Shown one piece after another: positions 42,937-49,268 of a stretch of DNA of 49,548 nt. The notes below the pieces were generated by a model. That model searched no databases and was not told the DNA's origin. It worked only from the letters and a program-made list of their open reading frames with translations. Position 1 is the stretch's first letter. The number at the start of each line of letters is the position of its first letter. The translations under genes and the position numbers were made by a program. This DNA comes from a virus, in the IMG/VR virus record IMGVR_UViG_3300050821_005532, positions 1 through 49,548 of that record; one strand, written 5' to 3'.

Positions 42937-43246
42937 CGTCGTCCTTCTCCTCGTACCGATCGAACCTCGCGTCGTAGATTCGTTGGGCATAGGCGCGCAC
43001 GTCGTCAGGATCGCCGCTGTCGAGTTGGCCGTAGCTGCACACCATCGGGTCGGGATCGTACAGCTCAACATGCACCGTACCGGTGGTTTGGTCCCGGTAG
43101 ACGAGCCACTCAAACCCCTCGGGCACCGCCGGTAAGCCGTCGATCCGTAACCGTTGGGTCGGCTGCAGCGGGTTGCCGCCGTACTCTTCCAGCTTCCCGA
43201 AGAGATCATTGATGAACCCCATCATCGCCATCCTCTCCCCCGGCAT
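42926..43246 (-). CDS. Hypothetical protein, distant paralogue of the next gene upstream
   Basis: 106 residues. The segment WLVYRDQTTGTVHVELYD resembles VRVYRKDTGETVHCELLH in the upstream-encoded protein, and both have an EKDDDAG motif near or at the C-terminus. The ATG at 43246 has AGGAGAAGG six bases upstream; ATG 43225, with GGAGAGG six bases upstream, is an equally good alternative. No family recognised. Confidence 0.5.
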   Translation of the reverse strand: MPGERMAMMGFINDLFGKLEEYGGNPLQPTQRLRIDGLPAVPEGFEWLVYRDQTTGTVHVELYDPDPMVCSYGQLDSGDPDDVRAYAQRIYDARFDRYEEKDDDAG

Positions 43247-43261
43247 CGTCGTCCTTCTCCT
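42929..43261. repeat. 23-bp direct repeat spanning gene junctions (42929-42951 and 43239-43261)
   Basis: Both copies cover the end or near-end of one leftward gene (EKDDDAG), the ribosome site GGAGAAGG and the start of the next gene (MPG). They are 310 bases apart and identical over 23 bases, with matching bases beyond. This looks like the trace of a tandem duplication of a gene with its junction. Confidence 0.7.
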
Positions 43262-43484
43262 GGTACTGCATGGAGAATCCGGTGTTGAAGGGCCCGGCGA
43301 AGCTGATGCCGGTCATGGGCGGCAGCACGTCGATCTGCAGCTCGTCCAGACCGGCCCGGAACTCGACCCCGGCCACCAGCCAGTTGTCCATTCCCTCGTC
43401 GTCGACACCCTGGTGGAGCAGCTCGCAGTGCACCGTCTCGCCGGTGTCCTTGCGGTAGACCCGAACGTTCTCCGGCTTAGCCAT
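43206..43484 (-). CDS. Hypothetical protein (upstream paralogue of the pair)
   Basis: 92 residues from the ATG at 43484, with AGAGGA nine bases upstream. N-terminal VYRKDTGETVHCELLHQG aligns by eye with the downstream paralogue. C-terminus is acidic (EKDDDAGGEDGDDG). It overlaps the genes on both sides. A longer in-frame reading upstream is unlikely because it would run through the preceding gene. Function unknown. Confidence 0.5.
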   Translation of the reverse strand: MAKPENVRVYRKDTGETVHCELLHQGVDDEGMDNWLVAGVEFRAGLDELQIDVLPPMTGISFAGPFNTGFSMQYQEKDDDAGGEDGDDGVHQ

Positions 43485-43818
43485 CCTTCTTCGTCCTCTG
43501 TGCCTTCTTGATGGTCCGGTCGATGGCGGCGTGCAGCCGCTTCTGCATGTTCTCGTCGTCCAGGTCGCCCTCCACGATCTCGTCGGCCACCTTGGCGAGC
43601 TTGCGCGGCACCTTGGCACCCGGTGCGACCACGGCGATGATGGGCTTGTCCAGCATGATCATGAAGCCCAGCTCGACGGCGAACTTCACGTCCGTCTTGT
43701 TGCCGCCGGGCACCAGTGAGATGGCAATGGCCGACTGGTCGATCTTCGGGATGAGTTCTACGATGACATGCTCGGCAAACCCAGCCCATTCCTCGCCCTG
43801 AAACGGATCGTCGCTCAC
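43477..43818 (-). CDS. Nucleoside 2-deoxyribosyltransferase-like protein
   Basis: 113 residues, GTG start overlapping the previous stop. The core SAIAISLVPGG...DVKFAVELGFMIMLDKPIIAV resembles the nucleotide-binding Rossmann-like fold of nucleoside 2-deoxyribosyltransferases, in which a Glu in an E-(I/L)-G-x motif (here Glu49) is the nucleophile. The protein is shorter than typical enzymes (about 150 residues), so activity is uncertain. If active it would exchange bases on deoxynucleosides, which is notable in a phage with 7-deazaguanine genes. Fold assignment moderate. Confidence 0.55.
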   Translation of the reverse strand: MSDDPFQGEEWAGFAEHVIVELIPKIDQSAIAISLVPGGNKTDVKFAVELGFMIMLDKPIIAVVAPGAKVPRKLAKVADEIVEGDLDDENMQKRLHAAIDRTIKKAQRTKKDG

Positions 43819-44063
43819 AGTTCTCCTCTCGCGTGTTCTCGTGCGTTGGATTCCAGTTCGCCGGCACGCTTCCAGGTGGTGAGCATGTCGGCGATCAGCA
43901 CCAGCTCCCGCTCGTTCAGGTCGTTGGTGCTGCTGATGGTGGGGTCGGCCACGATCCAGCGGAACAGATTCAGGCGTTGCTCCCGCTCGGCGATACCGGC
44001 CTCGCGCAACAGCGCGAAGACGTGTCGGCAGCGGCGCTCCCAGCGGGCGTCGTCAGTCATCAT
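43815..44063 (-). CDS. Small helical hypothetical protein
   Basis: 82 residues, all helical: RHVFALLREAGIAEREQRLNLF, then STNDLNERELVLIADML. This faintly resembles small phage proteins found near recombination genes that share a (S/T)xxDLTxxE helix. MM start, with no clear ribosome site. Overlaps the neighbours on both sides. Confidence 0.5.
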   Translation of the reverse strand: MMTDDARWERRCRHVFALLREAGIAEREQRLNLFRWIVADPTISSTNDLNERELVLIADMLTTWKRAGELESNAREHARGEL

Positions 44064-44298
44064 CGCGCAGCGTGATCATCAGCACCAGGATGCGCAGCCA
44101 CAGGCGTCCCACCACCCAATTCAGCACCATGTTGGCGATGACCCAGGTGGCGTGCAGGGGACCCCAGAACGGGTTGTACGGTATCCGCGCTATCCAGTGC
44201 GGCGTTTCGATGGCGTAGGACACCAGCGTGTACCCGCACCAGATCGTGAGGGCCAGCGCCAGCGTGGCAATCAGCGTTCGCTTAGTCGTCAGTGACAT
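44053..44298 (-). CDS. Two-helix membrane protein
   Basis: 81 residues with helices TLIATLALALTIWCGYTLVS and ATWVIANMVLNWVVGRLWL. The ATG at 44298 has AAGG six bases upstream. C-terminus ends in RDDD. Function unknown; one of three membrane proteins in this leftward operon. Confidence 0.5.
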   Translation of the reverse strand: MSLTTKRTLIATLALALTIWCGYTLVSYAIETPHWIARIPYNPFWGPLHATWVIANMVLNWVVGRLWLRILVLMITLRDDD

Positions 44299-44473
44299 CG
44301 GGCGCCTTAGCCGCCGCCTCGCGCAGGAACCGCTTGGCCACCTCCAACGTATCGACGTGGGACGTGTAGCCGTGGCAGTAGCCGCACCAGCCCATCTCCA
44401 CATCCATCGGGTGGTAGCTGGTCCGCTTGCATACCGGGCAGGTGATAGACGGGGCCGGATCGGTGTAGCTCAT
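44282..44473 (-). CDS. Small zinc-ribbon protein
   Basis: 63 residues with CPVC near residue 12 and CGYC about 17 residues later, a classical four-cysteine zinc ribbon. The C-terminal helix is VAKRFLREAAAKA. AAGGA lies eight bases before the ATG. Overlaps both neighbours. May bind nucleic acid or protein partners. Confidence 0.6.
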   Translation of the reverse strand: MSYTDPAPSITCPVCKRTSYHPMDVEMGWCGYCHGYTSHVDTLEVAKRFLREAAAKAPDVTDD

Positions 44474-44679
44474 GGGGCGTTTCCTTTCGATTCCAGCTGC
44501 TGGTCGCGTTCGATGCTGAAGGGGCGGCAGTGGGCACACGCCGTCCAGCCGTGGTCAAGCGCGGCCTGCAGAGCCTCCACGCGGTTTTTGCCGTACGCCC
44601 ACTCCCACGGCGGGGCGCCCAGCGCATGTCGGCAGCCGGGCCGGTGCAGTCGCCCGGCTTGGCTGATGGCAAGTTTCAT
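44470..44679 (-). CDS. Small Cys/His protein
   Basis: 69 residues. HRPGCRH near the N-terminus and CAHCRP in the middle suggest a zinc site. GAGAAGGA lies five bases before the ATG, which decides the start over a longer frame. Overlaps the next gene by four bases. Function unknown. Confidence 0.55.
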   Translation of the reverse strand: MKLAISQAGRLHRPGCRHALGAPPWEWAYGKNRVEALQAALDHGWTACAHCRPFSIERDQQLESKGNAP

Positions 44680-44697
44680 GTCTGTCCTTCTCGGTGG

Positions 44698-44782
44698 CCG
44701 CGACGGCACTCCGGTACCAGCAGGGTGTTAGGTTCCCGGCTGGTTTTGACCGGCACCACCCGGAACCGGAGTGCCGCCGCGG
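44698..44782. repeat. 18-bp near-perfect inverted repeat (large stem-loop)
   Basis: CGGCACTCCGGT at 44704-44715 pairs perfectly with ACCGGAGTGCCG at 44765-44776. After one A/C mismatch, CCGCG at 44698-44702 pairs with CGCGG at 44778-44782. The 49-base loop has further short complementary runs (GGTTCC/GGAACC, CCGG/CCGG). It fills the 106-base gap 44680-44785, by far the largest within the leftward operon. It could be a terminator-antiterminator, a processing site or a small structured RNA. Confidence 0.6.
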
Positions 44783-44785
44783 GGC

Positions 44786-45049
44786 TCATTTCTCTAACCG
44801 GAACAATGCTTCAGCCGGGACTTCCAGCACCAGTAGCACCCGGTCCTCGGGCATCACGTGGCTGCCGACCACGGTGGCCACGTCCCGGTTGGCGCCCAGC
44901 GCGACCTTGTCGCCGTGCGCCAGGTGTGCGGGGATGACGTAGGTGCCGGGGCGCTTGTCACCGGGCACGTGGTCTTCTGGCTCGCGTGTTAGGTAGTCAC
45001 CTGGCTGTGGGGCGCCCGGAATGTCCCACGGCATTGGCGTATCTGACAT
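44786..45049 (-). CDS. Hypothetical protein
   Basis: 87 residues, beta-rich (GTYVIPAHLAHGDKVALG, ATVVGSHVMPEDRVLLVLEV), with a Pro-rich N-terminus. The ATG has a GGAGGAAGGG run about eight bases upstream. Separated from the downstream genes by the large stem-loop. No family recognised. Confidence 0.5.
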   Translation of the reverse strand: MSDTPMPWDIPGAPQPGDYLTREPEDHVPGDKRPGTYVIPAHLAHGDKVALGANRDVATVVGSHVMPEDRVLLVLEVPAEALFRLEK

Positions 45050-45094
45050 CTCACCAACCCTTCCTCCCCGCGCGGCGCTCTGCCGCGCGTAGGT

Positions 45095-45343
45095 CTACTT
45101 CCCCCCGGACCCCCCTCGCGTGCCCCGCTTGATCTGGTACAGGCGACTCACCGTCAGCCCGGTTTCCTCACGAATGGGCGTCACGGAAAGGCCGGCGTCA
45201 AACGAATCGCGCACGCACATGCGCTGGAAATGCTCGGCCCGCAATGCCTCGGCGCGCTTGCGTTGCAGCTCGACGGTGGCCTCACGGAGCACCTTGCGCC
45301 AGTGCTCCTCCACGTCGGGCGGCGGCTTCGGCTTGTTAGCCAC
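45095..45343 (-). CDS. Small helix-turn-helix protein, probable regulator
   Basis: 82 residues. A charged N-terminal helix (VEEHWRKVLREATVELQRKR) is followed by an HTH at about residues 48-74: SFDAGLSVTPIREETGLTVSRLYQIKRG. The C-terminus is basic and glycine-rich. GTG at 45343 is chosen; the GTG at 45358 is possible, and neither has a good ribosome site. First gene of the leftward operon, next to the palindromic control region, so autoregulation of a genetic switch is likely but inferred. Confidence 0.65.
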   Translation of the reverse strand: MANKPKPPPDVEEHWRKVLREATVELQRKRAEALRAEHFQRMCVRDSFDAGLSVTPIREETGLTVSRLYQIKRGTRGGSGGK

Positions 45344-45377
45344 CTGCCGACACCACACCCGTTTGCGCCATACCGTT

Positions 45378-45383
45378 ATTATA
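45378..45383 (-). promoter_or_regulatory. Leftward promoter -10 element (TATAAT, extended TGG)
   Basis: On the minus strand the sequence reads TGGTATAATAACGG: a perfect TATAAT with an extended TGn motif. No good -35 lies at the usual distance. Transcription would start near 45371, 13-28 bases before the HTH gene starts, and would serve the operon down to 41976. This is the best promoter-like sequence in the window. Confidence 0.6.
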
Positions 45384-45403
45384 CCACACCGCGCTGTGGT
45401 ATA
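45380..45403. promoter_or_regulatory. 24-bp operator-like palindrome in the divergent control region
   Basis: TATACCACA (45380-45388) and TGTGGTATA (45395-45403) are perfect 9-bp arms around CCGCGC. One arm overlaps the leftward TATAAT and the other overlaps a TATATT (45400-45405) that could be the rightward -10. A dimer bound here would block both promoters. The HTH proteins encoded on both sides are the candidate ligands. Confidence 0.6.
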
Positions 45404-45415
45404 TTCAGGGTTGGG

Positions 45416-45432
45416 CCCGGCAGAGCGCCGGG
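45416..45432 (+). repeat. GC-rich hairpin in the rightward leader
   Basis: CCCGGC and GCCGGG form perfect 6-bp arms around AGAGC, ending five bases before the AGAAGGGG ribosome site of the rightward gene at 45452. It could modulate translation or attenuate the rightward transcript. Confidence 0.35.
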
Positions 45433-45451
45433 GCTGAGAAGGGGTTTTGAC

Positions 45452-45610
45452 ATGCCGCAACGACCGATTTGTCCTGGACCGCAACAACTTACACTGAGGG
45501 CGCCGCACGGTGCCTGGACCATGGAGTGCCCGATGTGCGGGGCCTGGGTCCGGGTCCGCAAGGACGGCAAGATGGTGTCTCACCGCGCGAAAGCTACCGT
45601 GACGCCATGA
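45452..45610 (+). CDS. Tiny CxxC protein, first gene of the rightward early operon
   Basis: 52 residues with Cys at position 7 (PICPG) and CPMC about 20 residues later, then a basic segment VRVRKDGK. AGAAGGGG lies seven bases before the ATG. Its TGA overlaps the next ATG (ATGA). Likely a zinc knuckle; function unknown. Confidence 0.55.
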   Translation: MPQRPICPGPQQLTLRAPHGAWTMECPMCGAWVRVRKDGKMVSHRAKATVTP

Positions 45611-46098
45611 CCGAAACGCTGCCCGCCATCACCGGCGCCGAGTTCCGATCCATGCGCGAGTATCTCGGTCTGTCCCAGGGGTGGATGGCGCGTTACCTGA
45701 TGTGCGATGGCCGTCGCCTGTCCCGGATGGAGAACGGCGGCGAGGACATCCCCAACCGTTTCGCCGGGCGCCTGGACGATGTGTACGAGGAGACCGCCCA
45801 GGTTGTCTCCGTCCTGGTGGCCAAGTACCAGGACCTGCTGAAAACCCGCAGCAGCGGCGAGGCCACGCTCTCCGTCTACCGCACCGACGAGGAGTACCGC
45901 AGCGACCCGAAGCGCAAGCTGGACAACGGCGGGAAGTTCAGCGCCAGCTGGCACCGCATGGTCGCGCAGCGCGTGGCCGATGCGGTGCCGGGCGTGGTGC
46001 TGGTCTACAAGGAGGCGATACTGCGCAAGCCGCGCCCATGGGAGGGCGACGGTAAGCGGTCAGCCACAGCCGCGGGCCACCCGAAGGATGCAGGGTGA
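45607..46098 (+). CDS. HTH (XRE/YdiL-like) regulator
   Basis: 163 residues. Residues about 8-48 form a helix-turn-helix: GAEFRSMREYLGLSQGWMAR...RRLSRMENG, as in XRE-like repressors. The C-terminal region (VYRTDEEYRSDPKRK, SASWHRMVAQRVAD) recalls the YdiL/DUF1870 family. Coupled to the tiny CxxC gene (ATGA) and transcribed away from the other HTH gene, the classic layout of a repressor pair. The last 39 bases overlap the convergent gene at 46060-46254. Confidence 0.65.
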   Translation: MTETLPAITGAEFRSMREYLGLSQGWMARYLMCDGRRLSRMENGGEDIPNRFAGRLDDVYEETAQVVSVLVAKYQDLLKTRSSGEATLSVYRTDEEYRSDPKRKLDNGGKFSASWHRMVAQRVADAVPGVVLVYKEAILRKPRPWEGDGKRSATAAGHPKDAG

Positions 46099-46254
46099 CT
46101 TGCGCGGCAACCGGGTGATCGGGTTGGTGCACAGCTCCATCGGGTCGGCACCGCAGTTCGGGCAAACAAGCGCGATCACGCCGTCATAGGCACGCGGCCA
46201 GCTGCGCTCGACACCACCCACGATGTCGAGGTACGCCTGGCTCTGTTCGGACAT
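46060..46254 (-). CDS. Small zinc-finger protein
   Basis: 64 residues with VCPNCGADPMELCTNP, the C-x2-C-x-A-x-P-x3-C pattern common in actinophage zinc-finger proteins that often bind nucleic acid. A further Cys (SPC) lies near the basic C-terminus. No strong ribosome site. Convergent with the HTH regulator, divergent from the ParB-like gene. Confidence 0.6.
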   Translation of the reverse strand: MSEQSQAYLDIVGGVERSWPRAYDGVIALVCPNCGADPMELCTNPITRLPRKSPCILRVARGCG

Positions 46255-46365
46255 ACCACCAATTGTCCCAGTTCTTGTGCGTGTCTACAAACGGCAATGT
46301 GACGAACCGATTCCAAACAGGCGTGGCGCGCATGGTGAATCGAGGGTTAGCTCTACGCTGCCCCT

Positions 46366-46935
46366 GTGACAGTCACATTCATGGGCCAGAAGGAAATGCC
46401 TGTCGGCAAGCTGCATCCACACCCGGAGAACCCGAACCGTGGCGACGTGAACGCCATTACCGAGAGCCTGGAACAGCACGGCCAGTACCGCAGCGTGGTG
46501 GTCAACAAGGACGGCACCATCCTGGCCGGGCACCACGTCTGGCAGGCGGCCAAGGGCCTCAAACTCAAGACACTACGGGTGGACATGGTGGATGCCGACG
46601 AGACGAGCGCACGCAAGATCCTGTTGGCGGACAACAGGATTGCCGAGCTTGGCCCCGGCCCGGACATGGAAGCCCTGCTGGAGGTGTTGCTCAAGATCGA
46701 CACCCTGGAAGGCACCGGCTTCGACGAGGACTACGTGCAGATGCTGCAGGAGATGCTGGCCGGTGCGCCGGACCTGGACGAGTTGGAGAACGAAGCGGGT
46801 GGCCCGCTGGGCGACGAGGACTTCATGAGCCGCCTGCTGCTGGTGGTGGACACCCCGACGCTGGCGGCGTGGAAGAAGCACCGGGACGAGTTCGAGAACG
46901 ACACCACGGCGATGAACGCCCTGCTGGGCATCTGA
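46366..46935 (+). CDS. ParB-like nuclease-domain protein
   Basis: 189 residues. The ParB/sulfiredoxin-type fold is seen in residues about 10-95: MPVGKLHPHPENPNRGD, AITESLEQHGQYRSVVVNKD, GTILAGHHVWQAAKGLK, followed by SARKILLADNRIAELG. The C-terminal half is acidic and helical. Such proteins are frequent in phages near DNA-modification or methyltransferase genes, and some are nucleases or CTPases. GTG start without a ribosome site: TACGCT ends seven bases upstream, which would suit a leaderless mRNA. First gene of the 7-deazaguanine cluster. Confidence 0.75.
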   Translation: MTVTFMGQKEMPVGKLHPHPENPNRGDVNAITESLEQHGQYRSVVVNKDGTILAGHHVWQAAKGLKLKTLRVDMVDADETSARKILLADNRIAELGPGPDMEALLEVLLKIDTLEGTGFDEDYVQMLQEMLAGAPDLDELENEAGGPLGDEDFMSRLLLVVDTPTLAAWKKHRDEFENDTTAMNALLGI

Positions 46936-47564
46936 TGCGGGTTGCCGTCTGCATCCCGTGGCGGGCGCAGCCCACCCGGCTGCCCGCCTTCTACCGCGCC
47001 ATGGAGTTCTGGGCAGACTACCCGGTCTACCTCGGCGACAGCGAACCCACGCAGCCCTTCCACCGCAGCCAGGCGCGCAACAACGCGGTGAAGTCGGCGG
47101 CGGCGGAAATCGTCATCATCGCGGACGCCGACACGGTGTGTGAGATGCCCGCGCTGCGGCGGGCGGTGGACCTGGCCAACGGCGGTGCCGTGGTCTACCC
47201 CTTCACCCGCTACCGGGCGATGCCAGCCGAGGCGGTGGCCTACGACCTGGACGACCTGTACGTGGTGGAACCGTGCTTCACCAAGTACGACGCGGCCGGC
47301 GGCATCCTGGTGTGCGCGTCCGATCTGTTCTGGTGGCTGGGCGGCTACGACGAGCGCTTCGGCGCGGTGTGGGGCTACGAGGACAAGGCGTTCAAGGCAG
47401 CCGCCGAGACACTGGCGGCGGTGGAACGGGTGGAGGGCATCGCCTGGTCGTTCGACCACGAGAACGACAGGGAACCCACCGCGGCCACCACCCGCAGCCG
47501 CTGGAAGTTGTACCAGTTCGCCTACGGCAAGCCCGAGGTCATGCGCGAGCTGCTGAAGCGATGA
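46935..47564 (+). CDS. GT-A family glycosyltransferase-like protein
   Basis: 209 residues. Motifs in order: VAVCIPWRAQPTRLPAFYRA, QARNNAVKSAAAE, the metal-binding DAD at residues 64-66 (IIADADTVCE), YPFTRYRAM, LFWWLGGYDERF and WGYEDKAFKAA. The same series appears in the C-terminal half of the fusion protein at 8692-10017, so the two are paralogues. Being inside the DpdA-QueD-QueE operon, it may glycosylate modified DNA or act on the virion. The ATG overlaps the ParB-like stop. Confidence 0.75.
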   Translation: MRVAVCIPWRAQPTRLPAFYRAMEFWADYPVYLGDSEPTQPFHRSQARNNAVKSAAAEIVIIADADTVCEMPALRRAVDLANGGAVVYPFTRYRAMPAEAVAYDLDDLYVVEPCFTKYDAAGGILVCASDLFWWLGGYDERFGAVWGYEDKAFKAAAETLAAVERVEGIAWSFDHENDREPTAATTRSRWKLYQFAYGKPEVMRELLKR

Positions 47565-47911
47565 TGCTGGCGCTGGTGATCCACCCCATTCTCGGTCCGT
47601 TGGAGGTGCAGCCCTTCGACCTGACCGGCTTCGTGCAGCGGCTACAGGGCATCATCGGCGCCGACCTGGACAGCGCCAGCACCGAGGTGGGCAACGTGCT
47701 GTTCTGGTACACCCACATCTGGAGTGGCGCAATGCCGCCGCGCAACGACACCGCGACCAAGCTGTGGCACGAACTGAACCCCAGCGGGCGCACGGAGCCG
47801 GTGAACGGCTGGGTGCACTTCTACGGCACGGTGGTGATCAGCGGGCGCAAGGACGTGGACCTGCCCGACGACCTGCACCTGCCGGACGACATCAGCTGGG
47901 CGATACCGTGA
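47561..47911 (+). CDS. Unknown protein between glycosyltransferase and DpdA
   Basis: 116 residues, MM start overlapping the previous stop (ATGATG). Contains a hydrophobic N-terminus (LALVIHPILGPLEVQPFDL), a middle region rich in Trp and His (VLFWYTHIWSG), and an acidic C-terminus (DVDLPDDLHLPDDISW). Not a family I recognise. Tight coupling on both sides suggests it works with the DNA-modification enzymes. Confidence 0.55.
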   Translation: MMLALVIHPILGPLEVQPFDLTGFVQRLQGIIGADLDSASTEVGNVLFWYTHIWSGAMPPRNDTATKLWHELNPSGRTEPVNGWVHFYGTVVISGRKDVDLPDDLHLPDDISWAIP

Positions 47912-48813
47912 CCATCGCACCGCCGCGCAACCTGCTGGTGTCCTTCGCGTACTACCACAAGTACGACCTGGACAGGCTGGCCCCGTGCCGGATCGCCGCC
48001 GACTCCGGCGCCGTCAGCCTGCGCACGCTGGGCAAGCCGGTGGAGACGAGGAACCTGGTGACGTGGGCGCAGATGTACCACCACCGCATCTCGTGGATCG
48101 CCAGCCTCGACATCACCGGCAACGCCGAGACGAGCAAGTACAACTGGAACGAGATGGTGGACGCCGGTATCCCCGGTGTACCCACCATCCACCTGCGCGA
48201 GCGGCCGGAAACCATGGACTACTACGTCGAGCGCGGCGTGGACTTCATCGGGCTGGGCGGCATGGCGCTGGTCGACGCGGGCATCCAGGAGAAGTTCCGG
48301 TGGATGGTGGCCTGCTTCAAGTACGCGCGGGACAACCACCCGCACGTCCGGTTCCACGGCTGGGGGCTGGCCAACAAGAGCCACCTGCGGCTGCCGTTCT
48401 TCAGTGTGGACTCCTCCGGCTGGGGGTCCAGCTACCGCTACGGGCGGCTGCACCTGCGCGACCCGCAGCGGCAGGGCAAGGTGCACAGCATCGACCTGAA
48501 CGGGCGCGGCACCTACAGCCAGGACATCGCGTGCCTGCTGCGCGATCACTACGGGGTGAACCCGAGCGAAGTCTCCACCAGCGCACCGCACAACCGGCTG
48601 ATGATGGTGCGGCTATCGGCGCTCTCGGCCAGCGTGCAGGAGCAGCAGCTGCGCTACTTCCACCGGCACAACCCGGTGCCGTCGCCCAAGTGGGGTCGCC
48701 TCGGCGGCTGGGCAGAGGATTTCACCGGCCCGATCCTGTACCTGGTGGACGGCCATCCGCAGCACATCGAGACCGTGGCCAAGCTGGCACGGGGAGAGCA
48801 GGTGTACTCATGA
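47908..48813 (+). CDS. dpdA: DpdA-like DNA 7-deazaguanine transglycosylase
   Basis: 301 residues, of the tRNA-guanine transglycosylase (TGT) fold. ADSGAV with Asp32 matches the DSG(G) base-recognition motif of TGT; WIASLDITGN holds Asp68; FIGLGGMALVDAG at about 113-125 matches the (G)LGG strand. It is shorter than tRNA enzymes, lacks their C-terminal zinc site by eye, and is next to que genes in a phage, as expected for DpdA, which swaps guanine in DNA for a 7-deazaguanine. GTG start, 4-nt overlap with the preceding gene. Which DpdA subfamily it belongs to was not determined. Confidence 0.8.
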   Translation: MTIAPPRNLLVSFAYYHKYDLDRLAPCRIAADSGAVSLRTLGKPVETRNLVTWAQMYHHRISWIASLDITGNAETSKYNWNEMVDAGIPGVPTIHLRERPETMDYYVERGVDFIGLGGMALVDAGIQEKFRWMVACFKYARDNHPHVRFHGWGLANKSHLRLPFFSVDSSGWGSSYRYGRLHLRDPQRQGKVHSIDLNGRGTYSQDIACLLRDHYGVNPSEVSTSAPHNRLMMVRLSALSASVQEQQLRYFHRHNPVPSPKWGRLGGWAEDFTGPILYLVDGHPQHIETVAKLARGEQVYS

Positions 48814-49268
48814 GCACCATTTCGGTACGTACCCACTTCGCCGCCGGGCATCGCATCCTCGGGCTCACCGGGCCGGGCGCCAAATGTCGTAATATCCACG
48901 GCCATACCTTCCACGTCACCTGGACCTACGCCCAGGATGTCGGCGACCCGCTGGAGTTCGGCGCCGTCAAAGAGAAGCTGCGCGCGATGATCGCCACGCT
49001 GTTCGACCACGGGTTCATCATCGACCGCGAGGACGAGTTCATCGGCTACCTGCGCGCCGGGAAGCTGAAGTACTACGCGCTGATCGGGCAGCCCACCACC
49101 GAGGCCATCGCCGCCGAGATCGCCAAGCACAGCCGACGCGCGCTGCCCAAGGCGCCGCTGCTCTCGGTCGAGCTGCGGGAGGGGCCGGACAACACGGCCA
49201 CCTGGTTCCCGTCGATATCCGACTCCGGGCCGCTGCCGCACGTCGTGCTGACGGGTGCGGGCACATGA
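48810..49268 (+). CDS. queD: 6-carboxy-5,6,7,8-tetrahydropterin synthase (QueD)
   Basis: 152 residues. Zinc ligands His14 (FAAGH), His30 and His32 (HGH) and the catalytic Cys26 (AKCRNIHGH) are all present, along with the DHG motif (FDHGF) and PTTEAIA before the last helix. It converts 7,8-dihydroneopterin triphosphate to carboxytetrahydropterin, the second step to preQ0. It follows DpdA with a 4-nt overlap and overlaps QueE in the same way. Function firm. Confidence 0.9.
   Translation: MSTISVRTHFAAGHRILGLTGPGAKCRNIHGHTFHVTWTYAQDVGDPLEFGAVKEKLRAMIATLFDHGFIIDREDEFIGYLRAGKLKYYALIGQPTTEAIAAEIAKHSRRALPKAPLLSVELREGPDNTATWFPSISDSGPLPHVVLTGAGT

Noticed and set aside
44704-44776. A 73-base tRNA-like fold
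   Set aside because: The length and end pairing are suggestive, but the end stem is a continuous 12 bp with no D-arm, anticodon arm or T-arm consensus, so I treat it as a stem-loop.
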